Shown here piece by piece: positions 21,076-32,007 of a DNA stretch of 64,000 nucleotides. Within the stretch, counting starts at the first letter, position 1, and every line of letters begins with the position of its first letter. Source of the stretch: Paramarasmius palmivorus (Eukaryota; Basidiomycota; Agaricomycetes; Agaricales; Marasmiaceae). The DNA is taken from positions 124,001-188,000 of the forward strand of contig JAYKXP010000054.1 in NCBI GenBank assembly GCA_037176845.1, read 5' to 3'. Below the pieces are notes generated by a model that was not told where the DNA came from, did not search any database, and saw only the letters and a program-made list of their open reading frames with translations. The translations under genes were made by a program, and so were the position numbers.

Positions 21076-22694
21076 ATGTCGGAGTGGAATGAGCTGGCAG
21101 ACAAGTCAGTCCCTTACTATGTGGGGACCTTCTTCTCGACCAGGTATGCTGGAGGTGAGTCAATATCATTCCTTACAAAATTCTCTCGTGACTGATACGT
21201 GTATTTCCAGTGGCAGCTATCACAATTCTTCTGTATGATCACTGTGCGTCTCATTATTGTTGCTGAAGGATGTTCGAGGAACTGAGGTTACTCGGGAATG
21301 AGTGGTGACTTTGGGGGCCGAAGTGCGTGTTCGATTGACTGTAGAATTACTCGAGGCTGACATTGCTCAGGTCGATTTGATTTGGGTGATTACTCTCTCA
21401 CAGGCCGTCTTAATCGACGTACTGAACATCTCGTCCTCTAGCTGAAAAGCTGGTCTTTTATCAAAGCGCTCTTTTTAGTGGTAAGTTGTGGAATGGTTAT
21501 CATTTATAATGCCGACTAACATGTATAAGCACCGATATTTTGGACTTGTCTGTGTTGTGTTAGTTTGATCTCATGTTCGTCGTAACAAAGCTCATATCGC
21601 CTCAGAATCGAAGGTATTGCGTTTTTCAGTGATAGGATTACCAACAGAGTGCGTCGCATAAGCCTTACTAGGGATGGAGTACTGAAGTGGAAAATATCAG
21701 TTGTACGTCGTGTATTCTTCTCTAGAGATTTTCCTCACCATGGTGAAGCTGTGAGTAAACATCCAGCTCTTATTGTGATATCAATCTAAAGCAGCTTTAG
21801 GCGACTTCTGGTTTCGGTTCGAAACACTGGGATTTAGCACGGCAGTCCTGACATCTGAACGTCAGTTCCTCTCCAACTTCCGTCAAATTCATCGCCTATC
21901 ACTGACATCTGATACTCAGTGGTGCTACTTTTGTGGATATTCGTCATGTACAACGGGAGCAAGCGCGTTACAGGATTCCTCGGTCTCCTGTTTTTGGGTG
22001 AAGCTGCCGCTGTTTATACCATGTTGGGAAAGTCCTTTCCTGAGATCCAAGGTTCGGAGCTTTGTAGTTCCTTCCGTGCTAGATGTACTGATAACATAAA
22101 CTACCATAGCTCGCTCGGATTTCCTCCCTGATGCACCCTTTTGTGCTATGAGGCATGCTCCCGGGTTTATAATGCATTACTGGATCCCTATAATGATATA
22201 TAACGCCGCGATCTTCTGTTTGATCGCTGCGAAAGGCGTGGAGATACTAACTTCGTCTCACACCCGAGTAAGCAACCCTGTGCTCATCGACGTCTATCTC
22301 AAATCGACGACAAACTTTGTAATGTACGTGCACCCTGCTGGTGGTATGGAGCGTCAGCTGACAATACCTGCTAGTATGTTCTCCGTCTACCTTTTGTGTT
22401 GTATCTTTTGGCTGTCCGCGGAAGTGCGTGTCTCGGCCTCTGATTATTCTCCGTCTAAGGTACTGATGTCAGGTCGGTGTATAGTTTGCGTTAGCCCAAA
22501 TTCCAGTTGTCTTGGCGTTATCTTTATCCATCACCAATGCGAGTAACCTCCTGTTACACCTTCGCGAAGCCTATTACCTCCAGGTGGGCCATGATAGGGA
22601 ACTCAGGCGAAAGGTGGTTTATGTAGACCCGAGGGCCTCAAACTCGAACGAGTGGATGTACGAGTTGAGGGAGTTGAAATGGAAAAGGCGGTAA
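21076..22694 (+). pseudogene. DUF6533-type seven-helix membrane protein, apparently broken
   Basis: Many short exons together spell the DUF6533 signature: ITILLYDH, LVTLGAEVDLIW, LKSWSFIKALFLV and HRYFGLVCVV, followed by DFWFRFETLGF, LLLWIFVMYNGSKRVTG, LGLLFLGEAAAVYTM and the C-terminal TNASNLLLHLREAYYLQ. Two lesions are visible. After VCVV, four extra bases (TTAG, about 21560-21563) shift the frame into a stop at 21566-21568 before FDLMFVVTKLISPQ. In the penultimate exon a TAG at 22482-22484 interrupts VGV-x-FALAQIPVVLAL where a Trp is expected. Neither is easily removed by an alternative intron. The family is abundant in Agaricomycetes and its function is unknown. Otherwise the gene is full length, so the decay is recent. 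Confidence 0.6.
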
Positions 22695-22935
22695 CATTCA
22701 CGGTCATATTTAGTTGATGGTAGATCCATATTTCCTGTACGTACTAGTGCATGATAAGAGGACTGATACACGCGAAGGCCACGAGGATTTGAGGAGTTGA
22801 TGAGCGGTCATACTTCCGGATGGCCTTAGCGAGGAAACAAACAAACAAAAGACAAAGTGAAAAAGGTCGCTTAGGCATTTTTACCTTTTGGTTCTCTTGA
22901 TTCTGCAAGGTTGAGGGCCGTACTGAGCAAGGAGG

Positions 22936-25900
22936 ATGGATCTCTCAACCTTTAGTCTTCTAGTCTTCCTCCTAAGACTTCTATCGCCAGTGCTGGTCCT
23001 TTGCGTAGTCGTCTCGCTCTTTGCACCACCACCACCAGTTTCCCTCAATTCAGACTCTCCAATTACTGCCATTGTAGTTGCTCGTCGTGTTCCACGTAGA
23101 GCATTCATTCTTCTTTTCCTGTCGTTGGCGTCGTTAACCTATCTCGCTGATGGTTTGACTTTTGTCATCTTCGCCGTCATTCGCAAGGAATCGCCTTCGT
23201 ACAGTGGCATCGAGATAAATGCAGTATTGGGCCTCATCGCGTTCTCTGGACTCGCTGCATTGGGATCCTGGAAGGAAATTCGTGGTCATGACATATGGAG
23301 CCTCACCAGAGTTAAGCTGGGTGTAGCTCTATCAGCCGCTCTGGACATCGCGTTAGTTGTCTTGCTGGCTCTTGATGCTCGGCGAGGTCAGTTTTGACAT
23401 CATATTCTTTTCGATACACTACTCATATTCTCAATTCTACAGCCGGGTCACTCTCTACACTTCCCATTCAGACTTTACTTCATTTGGTTTTCCCCATATT
23501 CCGCCTCATTTTACTTTTGCCTTTGCTATTCATCCTTTCCAACCCCCGTGTCATCTATTCTCCGGTAGAGTCGGACGCAGACGAAGAAGCCGCTGCGCCA
23601 TCACTGGTACACCCGCAGCCTGCCCAGCCATCGACAGGATTACTCGCAGTACCACCATCTGAACAACACAAGTATGGAACCTTCCGGTCTGCTCGATCTA
23701 CCTATTCCCAAACTGTCCCTTCCACTCGTGCTCCTACACCTACACCCTCCCAAAAGGTTTGCGTGTCTGTTACTCCGCTACCGTGTGATTCTGACCACGT
23801 TGAGGCTTTAGGCTGAGGAGAGACCTGAAATCAATCTTGAGCCGTCATGGGGCGAGGTGTGGCGGAGGATTAAGAGGCTTTCACCGTATCTATGGCCCAA
23901 GAAAAGCCGGCCATTGCAGCTCATTGCGGTGAGTCATGATCGATATCGTTTCATCCACTGTAGCTGATGTCACAACCAGTTGATATGCGTTCTGATTCTA
24001 CTTATCGGGCGTGTTGTGAATGCTGCGCAACCTTTCGCACTGGGTGAACTGGTGAAGATATTCGAGGGGAAATCATCACGCTCTGTCTGGCTGGTACTAG
24101 GCATCTATGTCGCCCTGCGGTTCCTTCAAGGCAGTGGTGGACTAGCCGCTCTTCGTGATGTAAGTGGTGTTGTTACTTTACAGGCTACATGGTCTATAAC
24201 GTTTTCAGGCTCTCTGGGCACCTGTGATGCAATACTCAGACCGAGGTGAGGAGGATAATTTCCTTTGTGTGATCTGATATTAATTACCGTTATGCCTAGA
24301 AATGTCGCAGCTCTCTTTCAACCATTTACTCAACCTTTCTTTCTCCTTCCATACCCGACGGAAGACCGGCGAGATTCTCCGCGTTCTAGATCGAGGTGCT
24401 GCTATTAATCATACTTTGGAGGTGAGTCTCTTTCCTGTGTGTAAAGCACCTACCCTGATGCACATTTTCCAGTTGATACTTTTCAACATTTTACCCACTT
24501 TCATCGATATTGCCATTGCTTTGGTGGTGTTCTGCGTGGTGTTTGAATGGACACTTACGTTGGTTATTTTTGTGGTCATGCTGGCATATGGTATGAGTAA
24601 TTCATTTCGCTTGGATTATTACTGACCCGAAATTTGCAGTGTCTGCAAGCATCGTGCTGACCCAGTGGAGAACCAGAATAAGACGTCAGATGAACGAACG
24701 GGATGTGGTATGTGTTGCCCTATGGAAACTTTGGCTCCACCTTATGGCTCTTAGATCACACGTGGTATTCACACCGATTGCCTCCTCAACTACGAGACTG
24801 TCAAGTATTTCGGTGGAGAAGAGCATGAGGCTGCACGATACAGAGATGCTATCCAGCAATATCAGTCACTGGAGTACCGTGTAATCAGTGCGTAACTGCA
24901 ATCTTTTTGTCTATTCAGCTAATCATACTCTTGCCTAGTTTCACTCAACCTTCTCAATTTGGTTCAAAACTTCATCATTGTCAGTCTCCTCCGCTAATTT
25001 GTTTGCACCCGCTAACTCGTCTCTTCATAGACGTGCGGACTCCTCGTCGGTTCAATCATTGTCGCGCGCCGTGTCACTTCTGGCTTGTCAGAACCTAGTG
25101 ATTTCGTGATCTTCATCACATATCTAGCACAGGTATACTACTTTCAGAATGTAGGGGCATGCACAAGACTCACATTCTCGCAGCTGTACACGCCGCTCAA
25201 CCAACTAGGATACCTCTATCGCTCAATCAACCAATCCCTGGTCGACACTGAAAAGTTGCTTAGACTATTGAATGAACCTACTGACGTCAACGATATGCCT
25301 AATGCACCCGACCTAATTGTCCAAGATGGGGAAATTGAGTTCGGTGAGCCAAATGTCACGTTCTCTACGGTGAACATGGTTGTTAATGTTTGTCTTCAGA
25401 GAACGTCAACTTTTCCTACGATGGTCGTACACCTGCCCTGAGCGGCGTTTCGTTCAAGGTGCCCAAAGGTAGCTCAGTTGCGTTGGTAGGAGAGTCAGGA
25501 TCGGGGAAGTCTACGATACTCAGATTGTTGTTCCGATTCTATGATCTCGCAGAGGGTCAAGGTCGCATTCTGATCGACGGAAAGGATATTCGGTATGTCG
25601 TGAATCTACTTCACTAATCCTTCGATTCTAATGATCCTTCAGTGAGGTCACGCAGAAGAGTCTCAGACAAGCAATTGGTGTTGTTCCTCAGGATTCTGTC
25701 CTCTTTAACACTACGATAGCATACAACATTGGGTACGTCAATCTTCTCGGATAGCGGTCCGCTTCGCTGAAATGCATTCAGCTACGGGAAATTCGGGGCA
25801 TCACAGGAAGAGATCGAGAACGCGGCGAAGTCCGCTCAGATGCACGATCGGATCATGAGCTTCCCTGAAGGTGGGCAACAAAAATGGGCATCAACATCCC

Positions 25901-27082
25901 AAGTTAACCTTTTCTATGTTAGGTTACGACACTGTGGTAGGCGAACGCGGCGTCCGACTCAGCGGCGGAGAGAAACAGAGAGTATCAATCGCACGGACGC
26001 TCCTAAAGAATCCTCCCATATTGCTTCTGGATGAAGCTACCAGTGCTCTGGATACTTCCACCGAGAAGGATATCCAGAAGGCACTCCAGAATCTCATGAT
26101 GGGCAGGTCTTCCTTGTCAATTGCACACCGGCTATCAGTAAGTAAAGTTTGTGATTCTCCGAATCGAACTGATATTTATTTCCCCGCCAGACCATTGCTA
26201 ACGCTGATATGTACGTGACAAGGTATCTTTCTCCATGATCAGTACTTAACCTACCTCTATAGTATTCTCGTCCTCAAGGATGGACAAATTATTGAGCAAG
26301 GAAACCACAAGGAGCTTCTCGCTCGAGACGGTATCTTTGCCTCGATGTGGGCCGACCAGGTCTCCGCCACCGATGATCAAGCCATCTCTATACATTCGGC
26401 GAAGCCAGAGGTTTCGGGATACCACGTCACATCTGAGGCCAATCCCACCGTTCCGAAAGCACCTACCGAAGTGTCCGGTACGGAACCTGTTGCCAATCTG
26501 GAGCACGTCGTTGCACCTTCCACAGAACAAGAGGTTCCTGCTCCTGTGGACAAGGACAGTGCGATAGCCCACGAGGTCACTGCTCCCGAAGCTGCCGCCG
26601 TCGCATTCCCATCATCTGAATCTCAGGATGAACCTCGGGATGCCCCAGTGCAAGGATCCGCGCAACCATCAGGTCAACCCGAAGCCCATGAAGACAGCGC
26701 TCCCGCTTCACCTCCTGCTGTTGCCTTCCCCGCTGCTGACGCTTTAGCCTTCCCGGCCTCCCCACCAACTGCCGGTGTCACTTTCGAAGAGACCGCGACC
26801 CCACCCCGTAGCGGTACACCTGACCCAGAATCGGAGCCGAAGCGAAAGCGTATTTCTTCACAGAACTTCCAGAGACTTGCCAAACGCATCTCTATATCGA
26901 CACGTCGACAGGGTTCCGTGTCATCCATCATTCCTGGTCTCAAGCGAGACGGCTCCCCTCGAGTATCGACAGACGATGGTCGTGCCGAGGGTTCAGTCTC
27001 AAAGGGCACCAACGATAGCCCCTCGCCCAGTGTCTCAGATGAACAGGGTAAAAAGAAGAAGGAGAAGAAGCGGAAAAGTTGA
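22936..27082 (+). CDS. Vacuolar/mitochondrial-type half-size ABC transporter (HMT1/ABCB6 class)
   Basis: ATP-driven transporter with one membrane domain and one nucleotide-binding domain; the HMT1/ABCB6 class moves thiol-metal complexes or porphyrins. An N-terminal extra membrane region (from [18 protein letters not shown]; about five helices) precedes the six-helix core ([66 protein letters not shown]). The ATPase has Walker [10 protein letters not shown] (about 25489-25515), [10 protein letters not shown], signature LSGGEKQR (about 25958-25981), Walker [13 protein letters not shown] (about 26019 on) and a switch His in SIAHRLS. The [12 protein letters not shown] and [11 protein letters not shown] motifs are typical of HMT1/ATM relatives. 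More than ten short introns. A tail of about 240 residues rich in Pro/Ala/Ser, with AVAFP and LAFPASPP repeats and a basic end ([11 protein letters not shown]), is unusual. Confidence 0.9.
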
Positions 27083-27442
27083 AAACTGATCTTGTTATGA
27101 CTGTTACGACTCTACATGCCACCCTTTGAAATGATTTAGAACAATTTTGTCTCATTACATCGCATCACATTTGTTTTCGTACGGTACAATAGTTCTTGGA
27201 AAGACATATTTCATCGTTTAACGACGATCTTGTTGACACCATGACTTGACCGAACGGCGAACGCTACTCTCCCAAAATGGGATGATCCGGAGTTTGCCGA
27301 TGGGGTGTTATAAATCCACAGGTGACCATCTTTCAGAAGCATCGTTCCTTCCCTCACAACCACCGTCTCAGTTTCCGAATTTCCCAGTTCCGGCTCTCAT
27401 TCTTTTTTTCTGGGTGGTACAAGTTTATTGGATTGGAACATC

Positions 27443-28297
27443 ATGTCTAGTGCAAAAGTATATGTTGGGTCAGTCTGTGCATCCGTTTTAATCGTCTCCT
27501 TGTCCTGTCCTGTCCTGTCTACTCTGTCTGGAAGGGGAGTTGTAACTGATAGCAATTTTGATACCACTTATAGTAACCTTAGTTGGAATACGACCGACGA
27601 TACCCTACGCCAAGTCAGTGTGATCTTTTTGCGCTGAGACGTGACTCGAAAAATGGATTCTGATTGTGTTTTTTTAAATTTTTTTTCCATCTATTATAGG
27701 CCTTCTCTGACTTCGGTCAAGTCGTTGATGTACGCTATCTTATCTCTCTGCTCCTCGGTTACCCCGTCTGGCTCATTCGCTCGGTGCCATCATCGATTTG
27801 AGACCTGTTGGCTGATGTTTTTGCTAGTCCATCGTCATGCGTGATCGTGACACTGGAAGGTCGCGTGGATTCGGATTCGTCACCTTCAGTAGCGAGCAGG
27901 AAGCTGCCGCAGCTATCAGTGGACTGAACGAGCAGGAGTTGGACGGTCGCAGAATCAAGGTCAACATGGCCAATGCCCGTGGATCTGGTGGCGGCGGTGG
28001 AGGTGGTACGTTTTCTAGCTTGCATAAGGTGCTCGTTATACTGAACATTCGGTAATTAGGATACTCTGGAGGAGGCGGTGGCTACAGCGGGGGTGGTGGC
28101 TACAGCGGTGGTGGCGGCTATCAAGGTGGTGGTGGTTATGGCCAAGGTGGAGGCTACCAACAAGGAGGTTATGGTGGTGGTGGTGGTGGTTATGGAGGTT
28201 TGTCTCTTGAGCTGCTCGAAGCCCTCTGTCTCATGTCTAACCTTGAACTTCAGGAAGCGGTGGCTACGGCGGATACCAAGGTGGTGGTGGATATTAA
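27443..28297 (+). CDS. Glycine-rich RRM RNA-binding protein
   Basis: A 151-residue protein from six exons (27443-27468, 27574-27613, 27700-27729, 27828-28005, 28060-28197, 28254-28297), all joining in phase. A single RNA recognition motif occupies the first 80 residues: RNP2 KVYVGNLSW, then [23 protein letters not shown]1 RGFGFVTF and [14 protein letters not shown]-terminal Gly/Tyr region follows with repeated GYSGGGG and GYQGGGGY units. This is the class of small glycine-rich RNA-binding/cold-inducible proteins that bind single-stranded RNA and act as chaperones. A TATAAA lies near 27309. The start was chosen because KVYVG begins within eight residues of the ATG, as in the family. Confidence 0.9.
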
Positions 28298-29018
28298 AAG
28301 GTATCCGCGAACATTATGATCCCACCTTGATACTTTCTTCTTCTCCCAAATCCCATCGTGTACCGATATCTTTTCCCTTGCTCTTCTGTCTTGCACATAC
28401 GTATACGCATGCACAACTTCGTTACCAATCGTCGTTCGTTGTATCTCTGCACTTGTCGTTCTGGTCCATGGCTTTGCTACCTAGTCTCGGTTATTTCGAC
28501 TTGTACTACTACATCGTTTAGGGGTTTGTGTATGTATTACTATTTCTATCTATCTATCTGTTGGCCATCTTATTAGCATCATCTGCGAACTCAAGAATCA
28601 CATTTGGAGGATACATATACCGTCCAAAACCGTTTTCAAGTTGCTGGAACTCTCGGAGATAATGTGCTAGCCGTGCAACGTGCCTACGGGGTTCTCCGAT
28701 TGACTTTTTTTTCGGGGTCGTACAGAGTATCTAGGCAAATTACAGCTACGCATAACAGCCGCTGTATTAACTTATATCTCTTGAGGAAGAAAATGCAAGG
28801 AGAAAATGCAAGGAGAAAATATAACTACACTGTAGAGGTACCTCTGGAGTCCCTAAAATTGGCCCAATGCAGTAGAAAGACGTGATGTCACAGCCATGGC
28901 GTGATAACCGTGGGAAGTTAAGTTCTGGGCTTTCGGTGGGAACGCATGTTTCGTCGTTCCCCACTACATCTTTCCCTTCCACCACCACACCTTTGCCTTC
29001 CTTGTCTCAAAGAGCACG
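28298..29018. other. 720-base intergenic interval with a small tandem repeat
   Basis: No gene. A short tandem array of the unit GAGAAAATGCAAG occurs about three times at 28788-28820. The stretch before 29019 is C/T-rich and probably the leader of the HMG-box gene. Confidence 0.45.
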
Positions 29019-30428
29019 ATGGCGAACTCAAAAGAAAAGATTCCGCGTCCTCCAAACGCCTGGATTCTTTATCGCTCAGACAAGGCCGGCGAACTCAGCA
29101 CACAGTTAAATGCAAATGGTCAGCGAAAGACGCAGGCCCAAATTTCCAAGGAGATCGCAGAAATGTGGAAGGTTGTGACACCAGAAGAGAAGATGGAATA
29201 CGAACGTAGAGCCGAAGCTGAAAAACATCGACACAGCGAATTGTATCCTGGCTACCGATTCCAACCCGTGAAGAAGGAGGAAAAGCAGAAACTGAAGGAG
29301 CAGAAACGCATTTCAGACAGAGAAGCTAGAATGCGAACTCGTGGTCATCCTTATGCGCGTCTCGATAGAACTGTTTCTCCTTCAGACCACCCGACGCCTT
29401 CTACCTCTGACCTTCAACCTTCGTCGTCTGCACAACCTTACCCCGTAGACCACATCCACCAAAACTTTGGCCCCTCTCCTCCTGTATACGCTGCAGACTC
29501 CCCTGGCCCTATTCATACTCCAGAAAGTCTCCCTCTAATCCTTGAACCACATGCGCCCGCGCTTTCCCTCGACGCCACTCACATCCAGGATCACGCCGAA
29601 ACGAACAACGACGGTGGAATTGATTATGCATCGTTTGATGATCCCAACATTTGGCAACCGCCATCTTTCTCTCAAGGAGAAACTGCAATGGGCACCACTG
29701 CCTACTGGCCTGATTCGAACCAACAGTCACAGGTATGTAAACGCGCATATGGATACAAGTCACCCGCTCACTGGCGTATTCGATAGGACTTTGTATCTAT
29801 GAACTTGCCTCAGCCTTCTTACGTGCAAGTTCCCGGGTTTGACGATACTTTGGCTACGATGACACGTACGGATAACCCATCCATATTCCAGTTATCCAAC
29901 GTCGATTATTCCCTGCTGGATTCAAATGCAGAACTCGATGTTTCCCTGGGAAGCTTCAACTTTGATCCCAACTCGTTTGCCTCCGCAGGTTGGAACGACT
30001 TCCTCCAATCTATCACCAACGGTGATCTTGGATCCCTTGACCAGGCGCAACCAGAAGCAGGCTCTTCTCAGCCCACGCATGGCGAACAAATGTACACCCA
30101 GCCACCTTATCACGACCCCTATAGCACCAGTAGAAACTCTTCCGGAAGCGTGCCTTCGCACCACTCATCAGATGTAGATGCATATAACGACATGTCCGCA
30201 TTCATCAATTACGATGGGGCAGCCTCAAGTGCGAGCACTCCGCTTCCGCCAGCTGAGACGTCACGTTCCACCTCGTCTTCCTCTGTGGTGTACGTACCCG
30301 ATCAGAGTTCCTCACACCAGGCAACATTTGTCCCTCCTGTTCACAACGGCCAGCGACGGGTAGGAGGTAATTGGAGACCCAGCTTGCAGCGCGAACCTAT
30401 TCCCCGGTGGAAAGTGTCCGCCAGTTAA
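29019..30428 (+). CDS. HMG-box transcription factor (MATA/Ste11-type)
   Basis: A sequence-specific HMG-box factor of 451 residues from two exons (29019-29732, 29787-30428). The box is at the extreme N-terminus: IPRPPNAWILYRSDKAGELS, then QISKEIAEMWKVVTPEEKMEYERRA and KHRHSELYPGYRFQP, the conserved end of MATA-type boxes (YPxYxFxP). A basic stretch (KQKLKEQKRISDREARMRTRG) follows. The remainder is Ser/Pro/Gln/Asn-rich and acidic, typical of activation regions. Relatives include Ste11 of fission yeast, Prf1/Rop1 of smuts and ascomycete MAT proteins, which govern mating and development. In mushrooms such genes are usually outside the mating-type loci; no homeodomain, receptor or pheromone gene is seen nearby. 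Targets are not deducible. Confidence 0.9.
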
Positions 30429-31940
30429 TTCATGAACTTGACGATCTCTTGCACGATTCCTCTTTGCTCTTCATACCATACATACACTTCTTCCACTACC
30501 CCCTCACCCCTCGCTCCACCCCATCCCACACCGGTCATCCTATTCATTGCTTTGGCCTTTGCTATCGTATCTCCTCGATTTCTTTGCCATGACATTAAAA
30601 CGTCGCGCATCTCTTTTCACGCTTTCGGTTTCCGTCCATGATCTGCTATTTCGATTTGTTATCCGTATCATTATCGCATGCATCTCAATCTGTATTTGTA
30701 CTATATACTTTGCACTGGAGTAGTAATCCATCAATGCTCGCAGGGAGCTTTATAAACCGAATCTGCAGTGGAAATAAACAAAGTATGCTCTTCAAACGAG
30801 TTACAAAGCAGGTTTACATAGCGTTCTGGTACTGTGACTTTTGCTTCCACCACCAGGCTTTGGATAGTCACTTGGGTAGTCTGCCAGTACATCGGCCAGG
30901 TGCTAATCATCCGTATATTCGCTAGCGGACTCGGCGAAGTATACAAGCTTCGGGCATGGGCCAACGTTCCCGTGCAAAGTGGTGGCTACTGTGACCCACA
31001 GCTCATCAAATGCCTGGTAGTCCTGGAGCAACTGTTGTTCGACGCTCCAGCTAACCATATAAGATAGGGCCATTCGAGGAAGGTTTTCAGGCTGGAACTG
31101 TACCAGAACCAATGTGGTATTCGACTCCATCGTTCAATCTGGGCATGCTCCTGGGAAGAAGAGCAGTTCTCCATCGTCTACATGATCAGCCATCTCAGGA
31201 TACAAGATCGTGGTCGTGTAGGCGTTCTGGAAAACAGAAGGCATGATTCACCCAATTAGTCATAGGCGCCGCTAGAGATATTTCAAGCTTCGAGTGGTGT
31301 TTCCATAGACGGGTGGTGAATGGAAAGACTCCAGGAGAAAGGTCATAGTTTCGAAACGGAGTGTATTTTAGAGACCTGGTATGCAGTAGAACATCGCAAA
31401 ATGGCTCCTTTATGGGACTACAGCGAAGACCAACTTAGCACTAAGTATACCTCCACCATATAGAGCCAAAACCTCCGAGATACGTATACTCAGAGAGGTA
31501 CCAAAAGCCACATGATTGATGAAGAACGCGTGAAGGGCATAAACCTGGGCGGTGACTACGCGTCTGCCATATACTTTTACATTCCCTGAAAAGAAGTCCT
31601 TGAGGCAAGTAGTGAGGTAACAGTATAGAACACACACCTTCGATATATTCATCTGGTTACCAACCACGCTAGCGAATCAGAAATAGCCTTGGACCGCGAG
31701 TAGGTGAGCCTCGATCCCTCAACATGGAGAATAGGTTTTAACGAGGGCGAATCGTTCATCTGTTCCGTGTTGGTTCCGTGTAAGTAAGGATTAGGCTCGG
31801 CCTCTCATTCTGGAAACCTATTCATTGTCGGGATTTGGGTAGCTTTGAATAAACGATACGGGCTATAACTAGTCAGTACCAATCAGTGCTCGAAATGAGC
31901 ATACTTGTTGGAAAGCGCGTGGTGAGTGATCAAGGTATAA
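30429..31940. other. 1.5 kb interval with decayed membrane-protein-like remnants
   Basis: No intact gene. The plus strand at about 30800-31000 reads a hydrophobic block LWIVTWVVCQYIGQVLIIRI followed by YKLRAWANVP after a frame change. The minus strand at about 31410-31667 reads YLTTCLKDFF then VYALHAFFINHVAFGTSL. Both resemble the helix blocks of DUF6534-type mushroom membrane proteins, but they are frame-broken and on opposite strands. A minus-strand block at 30910-31190 (DDGELLFFPGA, MVSWSVEQQLLQDYQAFDEL) also looks once-coding, family unknown. Confidence 0.3.
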
Positions 31941-32007
31941 AGATGTGACGGAATTTGTGACCTCTTCAACTGTAGCGTCTTCCGCACTGCACTTGTCGGA
32001 ACACTGC

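Noticed and set aside
28060..28200. Simple-sequence satellite of GGT/GGC units
   Set aside because: It encodes the Gly/Tyr tail of the RRM protein in frame, so it is coding low complexity, not a satellite.
29019..30428. HMG-box gene taken as a mating-type locus
   Set aside because: Agaricomycete mating loci hold homeodomain gene pairs or pheromone/receptor genes; none is present, and MATA-type HMG factors are common elsewhere in these genomes.
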